Assembly: GCA_001798135.1 (NCBI GenBank)
Contig: MGRJ01000002.1
Span: forward strand, 1 to 58,817
DNA length: 58,817 nt
Source of the DNA: Deltaproteobacteria bacterium RIFCSPHIGHO2_02_FULL_40_28
Lineage (GTDB): Bacteria > UBA10199 > 2-12-FULL-40-28
Direction of reading: 5' to 3'
Below, piece after piece: positions 17,221-26,296 of the stretch (within the stretch, counting starts at the first letter, position 1; every line of letters begins with the position of its first letter). The notes beneath the pieces are model-generated. The model searched no databases. It saw only the letters and a program-made list of their open reading frames with translations, and had not been told where the DNA came from. The position numbers and the translations under genes were made by a program.

Positions 17221-18005
17221 ATACACAAAACCACACTCCTAAAAAAAGTTTGGGTCAAAATTTTTTGATAGATGGAAACTATCAAAGAAAAATTATTGCG
17301 AGCGTAGAAAAAATAAAAAATAAAAAAATATTAGAGATTGGCCCTGGATTGGGGGCCATTACTTCTTATTTGTCTCAGTTTTGCTCTCAGTTATGGTTGG
17401 TAGAAAAAGATAACGGGCTAGCTGCCAGTCTTAAAGAAAGATTCAAAGAAACAAATTTTATTCATGTGATGCATGAAAATTTTTTAAAACTCGATCTAAA
17501 TTTTTTAAAAGATTTTAGTCCCGTTACTGTGGTGGGAAACCTGCCTTACAATGTTGGCGCAAGGATTTTTATCCAACTTCTGGAACAAAGATGTTTATTT
17601 GATCATTTATTTCTCATGTTTCAAAAAGAAGTAGCTCTTCGTTTTATGGCAAAGCCTGGAACCAAAGATTATGGTCTTTTAAGACTGTGGGCAGAAAGTT
17701 ATACCATTCCAAAAATTATTTTCCATTTACCAGCAACGGCTTTTAAGCCAAGGCCAAGGGTACAATCAAGTTTCGTGCATTTTACCATCAAGGAAAAAAG
17801 TTCCATTCCGGATGATTTAAGTGATTTTTTTTGGAATATCATTCCACGCCTTTTTCAACAAAGAAGAAAAACCTTGGGTGCTTCTCTCAAAAATATTTTA
17901 AGGAAAAATTTTAGGGATCAGGAATGGTCAAAAAAAAGAGCCGAGGATCTAAATTTGGAGCAACTCATAGAACTTGTAAAAACTATTCGTCAGAGCTTGA
18001 CGTAG
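17217..18005 (+). CDS. rsmA: 16S rRNA dimethyladenosine transferase RsmA (KsgA)
   Basis: A 262-residue SAM-dependent methyltransferase that dimethylates two adjacent adenosines near the 3' end of 16S rRNA. Motifs: KKSLGQNFLID at the N-terminus, SAM loop EIGPGLGAIT, VEKD acidic motif II, and the catalytic VGNLPYNV. The segment PATAFKPRPRVQSSFV is characteristic. It begins with a GTG overlapping the DUF2062 stop and ends 23 bases inside the convergent giant gene. Confidence 0.95.
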   Translation: MNTQNHTPKKSLGQNFLIDGNYQRKIIASVEKIKNKKILEIGPGLGAITSYLSQFCSQLWLVEKDNGLAASLKERFKETNFIHVMHENFLKLDLNFLKDFSPVTVVGNLPYNVGARIFIQLLEQRCLFDHLFLMFQKEVALRFMAKPGTKDYGLLRLWAESYTIPKIIFHLPATAFKPRPRVQSSFVHFTIKEKSSIPDDLSDFFWNIIPRLFQQRRKTLGASLKNILRKNFRDQEWSKKRAEDLNLEQLIELVKTIRQSLT

Positions 18006-21000
18006 AAAGTTCACCTCCATAACGTCCCATCAGCAAGCCTCCCAATATATTAAAAATTTGATAATCAATCTGCCATTGGCCTGTAATGGTACCACCCTTG
18101 GCTAAACTTCCAGAGGCATTCAAATGAAACATATCTGTGCCATCCGGGTTTTTAACAACCAAAACAAAGTCCTCATACTTGCCACTCATTTCGGTTAACT
18201 CCAAGCTATGCCTGGGATCTCCAACTACAGTTATTTCTCCCATATGCATTTGCCAAGGGGCTCCTTCCTCGGGAAGAGGAGCTACTTCATGAAGTTGATA
18301 AGGAAGGCTTCCATAAACCATTCCAGAAGCCATTGCATGTTCCAAGGCAAGGGTTTCCAAACGTGGTGTTTCTTTTTCCCCGTTTTCTTTTTCTCCCATC
18401 ATTAAAACAGCAAAATCCTTCAGTGAAACTTTCATTTGATCCATTTTAAAATAAGCCCTCTGACCTTCTGCATTGGTAACAGGAACAACAATGGGTCCAC
18501 TGATAATCACATTGAGTTGAGGATTATTAAAATCATTGAGTGTCCATTTTTTAATTCCACCCTCTGGACCATGGAGGAAAATATTGGCAGGCCCTTCTAG
18601 TCTAATTTTGGAATCTCTTCCAATTTGCAAACCCAAATCAAACCCCTTAATGTTGACTCCTGTTTCCATAAATTCCACAAGCCTCGAATCAAAGGGCCAT
18701 CTCATTTCGGCTACAACCATGCCCTTATAATCAATGCGTGGATAATCTTCTCCCGCGTTTTGAACTGCCTCAACGGTTACATTTGTGCCATCTAAAACAT
18801 TAAAAACAAGTTGAGCCGATGATCCCATATTTAAGGCAAGAGCAGCTCCGGTTTCTGGATGAGATTGATGTGAAAGAGCAAGTTTAACATCCATGGTTTC
18901 AATTTCACCCTTTCCTTCTCCATCTGGAAAATATCTTGTGGTCACATCGATCACTCCACCTTCTACAGTCATATCTGTCCACTGAGCTTGGCCGGTTCTG
19001 GTGGCATCTGCTTCACCACTTGTAAATTCCATAAAACCAGGCCCCATGGTAGCAGCTACTTCATCTGGATTTTGATCGGGACGTAAAGGATGTAAATTGA
19101 AATAAGAATGAACATGACGCCCTGTACTATCAACATATCCATTAAAATGGGCATCTCCCTTAATTTGTCCATTAGAACGAATATGAAAAATGTCATGTCC
19201 ATCTGCATCTTTGTTTAAAAATTCATCAAACTCGATATCACTATGGATAAAAGATACATTCCAATTGTCTTGTGCCCAATCAAAATGAACTTGAGCAACT
19301 TGGTTAATCGTAAGAGATGTATCAACAGGTGATTGCATCTTAAGCCTAACGGACTCTATGTGTTCTTGAGGATTGGCTGCAAAAGATCCATGAATTTCAG
19401 GATGAAACTCAGAACTCCCTTCCATTGCATAAGGAATAACATCTAATGAAAACCCAAAATTTCTCCTGTCATCATCTTGATCTACATAAAGTTCAAAATC
19501 GCCATACCGCGCGCTCCCTGCTTTAAGCTCAGCTTGGCCATCCACATGAAACCTGGTTTCTGAAGAAACAAGAAGGCTGATGGGAAGATCATTTTCATTT
19601 TCTTTTCTTTGACCAAGCCATTTGGCAAGCTCTCCAATAAATAAAACAAACTGATCCACTTCAAGTGGAACAGAATTTCTGGGAAGTTTCAAATGGTGTT
19701 CTTTTTCTAAATATTCATAGAATTCACAAGAATTAAACCCGCTTAACAATCTCAAAACATTAAAATCGCCAAGACAAGTTTTAACCACCAAATCATGTCT
19801 TCCCTTTAAATAAATATTTTCAGTATCCAGTGTATGTCGAACTATTTTTGAATTTTTAATCTTTTCAATGATCTTTTTCCCTTCATCCGAAGGTGGATAT
19901 TGAAATGCAGCACCATCAAAACTAATAATCACAAATTTTTCTTGGACAATTAATTGATCAAGAATTTTCTGTCTTTGAGAGACGTTTTTAATATGGGCCA
20001 GGTTATGGTTTTCAACCAGTAAAACAGCTCTCCTTTGTTCGAAACCATTTTCTTGATCATTTGGAATTTTTAAATCTACAAAAACTTTTTCTGCTGTGGG
20101 CATTAAAGCTGTGTCAACAAGCTCTTGATGTGACACATCTTGAATAAATTGATCCATCACAAAGTCCGAATCAATATCCTTGGCTTCAACACCATTAATT
20201 TCAAGAATACGATAGGCATTAGTTTCTCTACTTCCTTCTCCACTGACCACAACTTTTACAATTTCAATCTGCTCCTCTGGACTTCTAGATATAAGCCCAT
20301 ATCCAGAAAGTAAAATTTTCACGATGTCCCCATCAGCAAGAGTTAAAGACACCACTTCATCATAGGGACTGCCACCAGGATACAAACCAACTGACACATC
20401 CTGAATGTCACTCGTAAAGAGGGCTAATCTCACATTTTCAAAAGCCATTTCTGGACGAACTTGATCAACAGAAGTGCCATCAATTTCCAGAATTTTCAGA
20501 TGAGGATTATTCACCCAATTTTTTTGTGAAAATAAATCTTTGAGATAAATTTGTCTTGCTTCATTTCCCATATTTTCTAGGTTGGCATACCTAATTTCAA
20601 CTAAGGCTTTTTTACCACCACTCCAACTCACATCAACAATTTCCGAAAATGGTACTTGAAGGGTTTCCCTGCGCACTCTTTGTTTAAGACAATTTCTCGT
20701 TACTAACTCCAAACCATCAATACGAATAGGCCCCACATACACACTGCGATTTAAAAGCAAATGCAGTGTATTAATTTTGCCATCCTCTACTTCAATGGTT
20801 GAACCTTCATCGATACGAGTACCTGGTTCTAAATAGATATTAAAAAAATCATTCAATTTTGATTTTAAATAAGCTCTGTCTCGTTTAACAACAGGCACAG
20901 CTGTTTCCCCAGCACCTAAAAAAAGCCCCTGAAAGCTTCCGCTTAAATCTTGCACTTGTTCGGAAAGAAATAAAGCATCATCAAGATAATGGGTTAGCAT

Positions 21001-24000
21001 CCAAGAAAAATTAAATGCTCCCTCAGGTTTTTTAGGAGGAGATAAATTTGGGTTTGCATCGTGCAATGGTTCTGGCTCATAGGGGATAATGGCATTTCCA
21101 ATATCGGCAAGACCAACTTTTTCTACATCAACCTCTGGTGGGTTACTCTCGGGCTGGCCAACTACCATGGGACCCTCAAAAAGAGAATATCCTTCGATAC
21201 TCGATTGCAAACTTACTCCGTTTATTTTGAGTACAAAGCTGGAACGAGCGATATCAATTTGAGCTGTAGTTTCTAAATTTTTAGCTTCATCAAAATTAAG
21301 ATTTCCTAATTGAACAGAAATTTCTCCTAGGTTAGCTTCCACAACCTGTGTACCAGCAGTATTATGATAATTTACAGTTGTTGGATCAAATTGAACTGTA
21401 AGTTCACCCTCTCCTTCCCATTTTTTTTTCTTAAAAATTTCTCCAAAAGAATCAACTCCATTTACCTCCCATGATCCATGAAGGATGAATCCAGAAACAG
21501 CCCGCACACTTCCGTCGGGGAATTTAATTTGAGTGCGATTAATATCCACTGCAAAATTATCAAAAGTAACTCTGGCTTTATGATGGGTAAAATCGGGTTG
21601 AATGATTATTTCGCCGGATAAAAAATCAGCCTGCACTTGATAATGGTTGCCGCTTAAAGAAGTTTTGCCCGAAAAAATTTTCCTGGCTTTAACATGAAAA
21701 TTGCCATCCTCGTCTTCAACTATAGAAAGAGCGCCGTCTCTGGATGCTAATTTTAAAAGATCAATTTGACCTTTAAGATCTTCTATAGAGCTCACCACAC
21801 CATTTGCTGTAGCTGCCAAGGAAAGGTTTTCAAAATCGACGTTTAAATTTGGTGTTGATACATGCAAGCGAGAAGAAAGGTTTCCAGAAATTTGATCTTG
21901 ATAGCCTACAGTTCCATTTAAATAAATTTGAGCCCATTCATCAGATTGTTGTGCAAGACTAGCCTCAAGTTGAATGGGAAGAGCTTGAAGCAAACTTTTA
22001 AAATCAAAATTTTCAAGACCCTGATCAGGAAATTGGGAATCTAAAATAAACTCCGTTTGACTTTCTCCTTCTACACCAAAAAAGGCAATGGGCAGAGGCC
22101 CGGAAAGTACAAAACGAATTCTTTTACTTTCATAATCGGCATAAAATCTTACTTCCAAATTTGAATCAAGTGGATGCAGAGCCCCATCCAAGCCAATCAC
22201 AGCACCCACAAGATGAAGGGGCAAAATTCCTCGGGCACTTATTTTTGGAAAAGTTCCATGAGTTTCTATCATTCCTTCTTTAATATGCAAATCATCAATA
22301 CGAAAATAGGCATTGGTTTTTTCCAGATAAGGAATTCTTAAATCAATACGATCAACAGAAGTTTGAAAATCAACATTGGTGTATTGGCTTGGAGAAACTT
22401 GTTGTTTGAATTTTTTAGATACAAACTGAGCAGTTTTTGTAAGCAGTTCGGGCTCTCTGGCTGGTAAATTTAAAACTAAAGTGACAAGCTCATTTAAATC
22501 TGAATCTGAAACCGATGGCTTTACATAAACACGACCTTCTCTCTTCTCAAAAAACAAGGCAGCTAATTGTGAGTCTGCCTTTTTTGTTTTTTCATAAGCA
22601 AGGTCTGTAAAATCAAGACCTACATAATCGTACCAGGGACTATCGTAAAAAATCCATTCAAACCCATCAAGCACGCCCTTTTGTCTAATTCTCATTACAC
22701 TTTGATCTGCAGCATGCACATGGATGGTACCAACTAAACGGCCTTGCCTTCTCGATATTTCTTTTAATTCCATATCTGCTGAAATGCCTGGCAATCCAAA
22801 TTTTAAAAAAATTCCTTGGCTGGTTAAAAGTGGGTTTCCAGAATCAATGGAGACAATTCCATCTTGCATAGAGGTTCCCATATTAACTGTGGCTCCTTGT
22901 TTTACTTCGATGGATAAAAGAGCTGGAATCAAGGAAACTTGATAACCTTGGTTAGCCACAAGACGGGTAGACTGTAAAAAATTTCTTAATTGAAAATTGC
23001 TGGGTTCATCTAAACATTCACCGTTATCAGCATCAGCTAAAGCTGGAGTTTCAAAAGAAGTTGGATCTTTTAAATATTTTGCAAGAGACTGCGAAGTAAT
23101 CACACGATCGTCCTTGGCCAAATCGATACGAGTAGCCATCCAGGGCAGTGCTGCTTTGGGCCCTGTCCACTTCATAATCCAGCCTGCAATGCCTAATTCT
23201 GTATTAATTCCCCATTCAAAAAACCAAGAATTCTCGCTCCAAATTTTTTGGAGAACAATCCAACTTTCATAAGAATTAATTTGTTCTCCTGAACCTGCAG
23301 TTTTATTCCAAAGACTTACTTGAGTGCTCCAATCAAACCAAGTGAGTGCAAATGAAAATTCGTTTTTTATTAGATACTCATTTAAAATTTGAGCTAAAAG
23401 TTTAAAGGTTGGTGGATCATTATCACTTGGATTTTCAATTCTGGTGCGAGCTTCCAAAGATAGGCCCTCTAATTGAAAAAAAAGACTTTGAACACTTGGA
23501 AGAGAACTTAAAAAATGCGCTGGAAAACTTGCTAAACGAAGATCAGTCTTGGAAAAATCCATGGAAGGATTCCAATCTTGCCAAAGAGTGGCACCCGTTT
23601 CAAAAAAATCATCATGCCTGGCATAACCATCTGGATCTGTTAAAATAAGCTCTTGGATACGAGGGGGCAAAATAGCAAAAGGCAGTGACGGTAATAAATT
23701 TTCATCAACAATCGACCAAAACAAATCAAGAGCTGTGGCAGGAGAAGTGCTTGTATATTTTTCGGAAAGTTCCAAAAAAGAATTATAAAAAAGAATTTCA
23801 TTCCCCTGTGATGAAATAGTTGTATCGCTGCAACTATCGGCTCCATAAAAAGAATCGAAGTCAATGAGCCCAATATTGGTATTGTTCTGAGAAAATAAAT
23901 TCTCGCTACATTCGGGAATATTTGGCTCTTGATCAATAAGAGATAGAACCTGGGAAACCAGGTCACTTTCATCTGACCAGTAATAAATGTTTTCTGTCAT
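17983..24000 (-). CDS. 2005-residue protein with AsmA/TamB-like beta repeats and PDZ-like segments
   Basis: One uninterrupted frame. The start MTENIYYWSDESD is acidic and hydrophilic: no signal peptide or membrane anchor is visible, although proteins of the AsmA/TamB/YdbH type normally have one. From about residue 450 to 1010 there are repeating amphipathic beta strands with Gly/Asn turns (for example LNGTVGYQDQISGNLSS, ISARGILPLHLVGAVIG), and similar patterns return from about 1480 to the end (FHIRSNGQIKGDAHFNGYV, MFHLNASGSLAKGGTITG). Two short segments near 1177 and 1265 (LKILEIDGTSVDQV and YRILEINGVEAKDI) resemble the carboxylate-loop end of PDZ domains. A role in lipid transfer between membranes is suggested only by resemblance. 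The missing export signal may mean a wrong start or an unusual route. Confidence 0.6.
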   Translation of the reverse strand: MTENIYYWSDESDLVSQVLSLIDQEPNIPECSENLFSQNNTNIGLIDFDSFYGADSCSDTTISSQGNEILFYNSFLELSEKYTSTSPATALDLFWSIVDENLLPSLPFAILPPRIQELILTDPDGYARHDDFFETGATLWQDWNPSMDFSKTDLRLASFPAHFLSSLPSVQSLFFQLEGLSLEARTRIENPSDNDPPTFKLLAQILNEYLIKNEFSFALTWFDWSTQVSLWNKTAGSGEQINSYESWIVLQKIWSENSWFFEWGINTELGIAGWIMKWTGPKAALPWMATRIDLAKDDRVITSQSLAKYLKDPTSFETPALADADNGECLDEPSNFQLRNFLQSTRLVANQGYQVSLIPALLSIEVKQGATVNMGTSMQDGIVSIDSGNPLLTSQGIFLKFGLPGISADMELKEISRRQGRLVGTIHVHAADQSVMRIRQKGVLDGFEWIFYDSPWYDYVGLDFTDLAYEKTKKADSQLAALFFEKREGRVYVKPSVSDSDLNELVTLVLNLPAREPELLTKTAQFVSKKFKQQVSPSQYTNVDFQTSVDRIDLRIPYLEKTNAYFRIDDLHIKEGMIETHGTFPKISARGILPLHLVGAVIGLDGALHPLDSNLEVRFYADYESKRIRFVLSGPLPIAFFGVEGESQTEFILDSQFPDQGLENFDFKSLLQALPIQLEASLAQQSDEWAQIYLNGTVGYQDQISGNLSSRLHVSTPNLNVDFENLSLAATANGVVSSIEDLKGQIDLLKLASRDGALSIVEDEDGNFHVKARKIFSGKTSLSGNHYQVQADFLSGEIIIQPDFTHHKARVTFDNFAVDINRTQIKFPDGSVRAVSGFILHGSWEVNGVDSFGEIFKKKKWEGEGELTVQFDPTTVNYHNTAGTQVVEANLGEISVQLGNLNFDEAKNLETTAQIDIARSSFVLKINGVSLQSSIEGYSLFEGPMVVGQPESNPPEVDVEKVGLADIGNAIIPYEPEPLHDANPNLSPPKKPEGAFNFSWMLTHYLDDALFLSEQVQDLSGSFQGLFLGAGETAVPVVKRDRAYLKSKLNDFFNIYLEPGTRIDEGSTIEVEDGKINTLHLLLNRSVYVGPIRIDGLELVTRNCLKQRVRRETLQVPFSEIVDVSWSGGKKALVEIRYANLENMGNEARQIYLKDLFSQKNWVNNPHLKILEIDGTSVDQVRPEMAFENVRLALFTSDIQDVSVGLYPGGSPYDEVVSLTLADGDIVKILLSGYGLISRSPEEQIEIVKVVVSGEGSRETNAYRILEINGVEAKDIDSDFVMDQFIQDVSHQELVDTALMPTAEKVFVDLKIPNDQENGFEQRRAVLLVENHNLAHIKNVSQRQKILDQLIVQEKFVIISFDGAAFQYPPSDEGKKIIEKIKNSKIVRHTLDTENIYLKGRHDLVVKTCLGDFNVLRLLSGFNSCEFYEYLEKEHHLKLPRNSVPLEVDQFVLFIGELAKWLGQRKENENDLPISLLVSSETRFHVDGQAELKAGSARYGDFELYVDQDDDRRNFGFSLDVIPYAMEGSSEFHPEIHGSFAANPQEHIESVRLKMQSPVDTSLTINQVAQVHFDWAQDNWNVSFIHSDIEFDEFLNKDADGHDIFHIRSNGQIKGDAHFNGYVDSTGRHVHSYFNLHPLRPDQNPDEVAATMGPGFMEFTSGEADATRTGQAQWTDMTVEGGVIDVTTRYFPDGEGKGEIETMDVKLALSHQSHPETGAALALNMGSSAQLVFNVLDGTNVTVEAVQNAGEDYPRIDYKGMVVAEMRWPFDSRLVEFMETGVNIKGFDLGLQIGRDSKIRLEGPANIFLHGPEGGIKKWTLNDFNNPQLNVIISGPIVVPVTNAEGQRAYFKMDQMKVSLKDFAVLMMGEKENGEKETPRLETLALEHAMASGMVYGSLPYQLHEVAPLPEEGAPWQMHMGEITVVGDPRHSLELTEMSGKYEDFVLVVKNPDGTDMFHLNASGSLAKGGTITGQWQIDYQIFNILGGLLMGRYGGELSTSSSDE

Positions 24001-24193
24001 ACCGTTTGGGCTTAAAAAGCGACTGACCTCAGTATCGACAGCTCACAACTAATGTTCCCCCTTTTTTATAGGTGGTATTTGACCACGCCACTTTCATTTA
24101 CGCAACGGGTACAACTTCACCCATAAGACAAAATTTCTATAAAAAATCAATTGGTTCAAGGCGTTAAGGGAATTAATTTTTTCAGTAGTACTA

Positions 24194-24544
24194 TTAGATT
24201 GCAGTTGGATAATGGCTTAGATACTCTTTGATTCTATCACAAGCTTCGTTTTCCTTGTCTCCTTTGTAATATAGCTCAATAAATTCTATCCGTTGGTTTT
24301 GTTCAAAATATGCGTAAATGATCCGCAGTGACGCTCCTTTCAAATATTTGCAAAATAACCGAGCTTTCACAATATGCAAAACTTCGGTTTTCGTGATGAC
24401 ATTAAAATGTTTGCTATTACCAAGAGGGACAGCAGAAACTACGTTGCAAAATTCTCGCAAATCGTCAGGAAGTGATTTGTATTTCTTGGCAAGCCGTTTG
24501 AGTTCCTTTTGAAATTCTGGCAGCTTATCAAAGTTCATCGTCAT
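24194..24544 (-). CDS. RelE/ParE-like toxin paired with Panacea antitoxin
   Basis: A 116-residue basic protein. The pattern matches RelE/HigB folds: N-terminal helices FQKELKRLAKKYKSLPDDL, strands VLHIVKARLFCKYLKG, then SLRIIYAYFEQNQRIEFIELYYKGDKEN, which is the usual R-I-I-Y and I-E-x-Y-x-K core. Expected to cut mRNA on the ribosome or act on gyrase; the target is not determinable. It starts 17 bases inside the antitoxin gene (ATG 24544, or ATG 24538), so translation is coupled. Confidence 0.72.
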   Translation of the reverse strand: MTMNFDKLPEFQKELKRLAKKYKSLPDDLREFCNVVSAVPLGNSKHFNVITKTEVLHIVKARLFCKYLKGASLRIIYAYFEQNQRIEFIELYYKGDKENEACDRIKEYLSHYPTAI

Positions 24545-25295
24545 AGTTTCTTACGGAATATCTTTCATCACGGTAAAAGACGCTTTCGTAAGAAAGCGGT
24601 TTGCCATCCTGTGCGGATTTCCATGGTATATCTTCGTGCGAGTATTTTTCTATCTCTGCAGCGTTTTTATCGGAAAGACGTGCCAGAACATCATCAATGT
24701 GCCCAATCTCTCGTGCCGAAAGTATTTCGAGATTTGGGCGCTTTAGCGGCAGACACTTCTTTTGCGAGTATTTAAAATACTGACTCTTTACGGCTTCGAG
24801 TTCTCCTTGTTCCTGCATGTCCTTAACAATCGTACCAAACTCAACTGAAGTGGGGCCATGATGGTTTTTAATAAATGTCGCGCCCATCAAGTTTTCTTCA
24901 AATTTTTCGTAGTAATCAAAATCAATAAAATAGAGCAATTTATGGAGCACGGTCTCGCCTACATTTGGCTTGCTACCCACTTTACCTAAAACATAAAGCA
25001 AAACCTGCTTAAATTTATCAAGATTTTTTTTTGTAACCCGAATTTGTAAATCATCTGATTTTTTTACCAATTCTTTTTCAAGAGTTACACTGCGCTTCGG
25101 TTCTTTTATGGTCAGAAAGCTCTCTAGCGACATATCAAAAAGAGCCGCAAGCTTCTTGGCTTCAGATATTTTAGGTTCCCGTTCCCCGCGCTCGATTTGC
25201 ATATAGGTCGGACGGGAAATACCAAGCTTTGACGCAAGATATGCCTGCGTCATATTGCGCTTGGCACGTTGCTGTTGGATAAATTTACCAAACAT
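24528..25295 (-). CDS. XRE-HTH plus Panacea (DUF4065) antitoxin
   Basis: A protein of about 255 residues. The N-terminal XRE helix-turn-helix reads MFGKFIQQQRAKRNMTQAYL then ISRPTYMQIERGERE. After a linker comes a Panacea/DUF4065 domain (about residues 95-230) with LHKLLYFIDFDYYEKF, FIKNHHGPTS and a late GxPLSYE-like segment. Panacea domains are known as antitoxins that neutralise many unrelated toxins, and the HTH normally represses the operon. ATG 25295 is preferred to the TTG at 25316. The promoter at 25349-25377 carries two small palindromes, fitting autoregulation. Antitoxin-first order with an overlapping toxin. Confidence 0.85.
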   Translation of the reverse strand: MFGKFIQQQRAKRNMTQAYLASKLGISRPTYMQIERGEREPKISEAKKLAALFDMSLESFLTIKEPKRSVTLEKELVKKSDDLQIRVTKKNLDKFKQVLLYVLGKVGSKPNVGETVLHKLLYFIDFDYYEKFEENLMGATFIKNHHGPTSVEFGTIVKDMQEQGELEAVKSQYFKYSQKKCLPLKRPNLEILSAREIGHIDDVLARLSDKNAAEIEKYSHEDIPWKSAQDGKPLSYESVFYRDERYSVRNYDDEL

Positions 25296-25348
25296 AATTA
25301 TTTCATTATTTCCCAAATGTGTACTCCAAAGGAATAAGTTACATTTCC

Positions 25349-25377
25349 ACTGTAAGTGATGTAGAATTTCTTGTCAA
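25349..25377 (-). promoter_or_regulatory. Promoter/operator of the Panacea toxin-antitoxin operon
   Basis: On the minus strand: -35 TTGACA (25377-25372), 17-base spacer, -10 TACAGT (25354-25349). The palindrome TTCTTGACAAGAA overlaps the -35 box and CACTTACAGTG overlaps the -10 box, so both core elements could be covered by the HTH antitoxin. About 50 bases of leader precede ATG 25295. Confidence 0.6.
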
Positions 25378-25421
25378 GAACAATGTAAAAAAGTTATACA
25401 TACCTTATTTTTCCGCTAATT

Positions 25422-25498
25422 TGGTCGGGATGACTGGATTCGAACCAGCGACCTTTCGATCCCGAACCGAACGCTCTACCAGGCTGAGCTACATCCCG
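25422..25498 (-). tRNA. tRNA-Pro (anticodon CGG)
   Basis: A 77-nt cloverleaf with encoded CCA. The acceptor stem is CGGGATG with CATCCCG. The D arm is GCTC...GAGC. The anticodon stem TTCGG/TCGAA encloses loop TTCGGGA, giving anticodon CGG (codon CCG). The T arm has GGTTCGAATCC. It stands between the Panacea module and the kinase module and is a plausible insertion landmark, but I saw no duplicated tRNA end. Confidence 0.95.
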
Positions 25499-25564
25499 AA
25501 TTTTTAAAGTTTTAGTCTATCTAGAGGGGCATCTCAAGGGTAAAACCAAAAAAACTTTGTTGCA

Positions 25565-25657
25565 GGCTCGGGGGAGTGTTTCTTGAGGAGCGAGGACTGT
25601 CTGACGAGCCTTCGGGCGAGGAGTTCCGCAGGGACGAAAGAAATACTCCCCCGAGCC
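25565..25657. repeat. Family F-like large palindromic element
   Basis: The arms GGCTCGGGGGAGTGTTTCTT (25565-25584) and its near-exact complement at 25638-25657 pair over 20 positions with one G-T. The loop holds a smaller hairpin around GCCTTCGGGC. The 93-base span equals that of the element at 10434-10526, though the sequences differ. It occupies the 183-base gap between tRNA-Pro and the next gene. Confidence 0.8.
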
Positions 25658-25681
25658 CGTTAAAAATGTTATAAATTTACT

Positions 25682-26254
25682 ATGCAAACTCTCATCCAAC
25701 TCATTGAATCCAACGCCCCCATTGAGGCCATTGCATCCCACTTGGATTCCCTCCCCCTCCCCCAACGCCTCAACGAAGTAAAAACTTTAGGAGCGGGATT
25801 GCAGGAAAAACTTTTTACTATCGCAAAAACAGGAGTCACCCTTGATGATTTTTTACCATCAAGTGTAGAACCCAAAAAAACAGTCATTTTTCATGGCCAT
25901 AATTCTTTACCTGCTTTTAGTGGATTTCAAAAAAGAATGGCCAGATCAAGCGATGGAAAAACCATTTTAGGTTATAACCATCAAACCCTCTCCCCTATTA
26001 CAGGTCCTGGTTACTTTATGATTTCAAATCACACGGCACGACCTGGTGAGATGCAAATTGATTACACACAATTACCGCATGAAAAAGGAGCTGATTGGCC
26101 CAAACTTAAATCCAATGATAAAGGCATATCAAAACTTATTTATGGAAATTTAAAAGATTACATGCGTCGTGTATCCAGTGATGTTTTCATCGGCGAGGCT
26201 ACCAAAAACGGCAAACGCGTTGGGTTTTTTATTTTGTGTAGGGAAGAAGTATAA
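25682..26254 (+). CDS. Hypothetical protein, 190 residues
   Basis: An uninterrupted frame starting MQTLIQLIESNAPIEAIASH. The N-terminal 60 residues are helical. The C-terminal 120 residues look like a compact alpha/beta domain with HGHNSLPAFSGFQKRM, a Gly-Pro turn GPGYFMISNHTARPGE and a Cys near the end (FFILCREE). It ends with TATAAAG right before the promoter of the kinase gene, so it is a separate transcript. I recognise no family; the conserved-looking His, Asn and Arg residues in the central part could be catalytic. Confidence 0.6.
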   Translation: MQTLIQLIESNAPIEAIASHLDSLPLPQRLNEVKTLGAGLQEKLFTIAKTGVTLDDFLPSSVEPKKTVIFHGHNSLPAFSGFQKRMARSSDGKTILGYNHQTLSPITGPGYFMISNHTARPGEMQIDYTQLPHEKGADWPKLKSNDKGISKLIYGNLKDYMRRVSSDVFIGEATKNGKRVGFFILCREEV

Positions 26255-26261
26255 AGAAAAC

Positions 26262-26294
26262 TTGATAAAGTATAGTTTATAAAGTATACTTTAT
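26262..26294 (+). promoter_or_regulatory. Leaderless promoter with tandem 14-bp operator repeats (kinase-HTH module)
   Basis: -35 TTGATA (26262-26267), 17-base spacer, -10 TATACT (26285-26290); the ATG at 26297 sits exactly where transcription should begin. Superimposed are two adjacent 14-base copies, AAAGTATAGTTTAT (26267-26280) and AAAGTATACTTTAT (26281-26294); the second contains the palindrome AAAGTATACTTT over the -10 box. This fits repression by the HTH partner. Confidence 0.65.
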
Positions 26295-26296
26295 AC

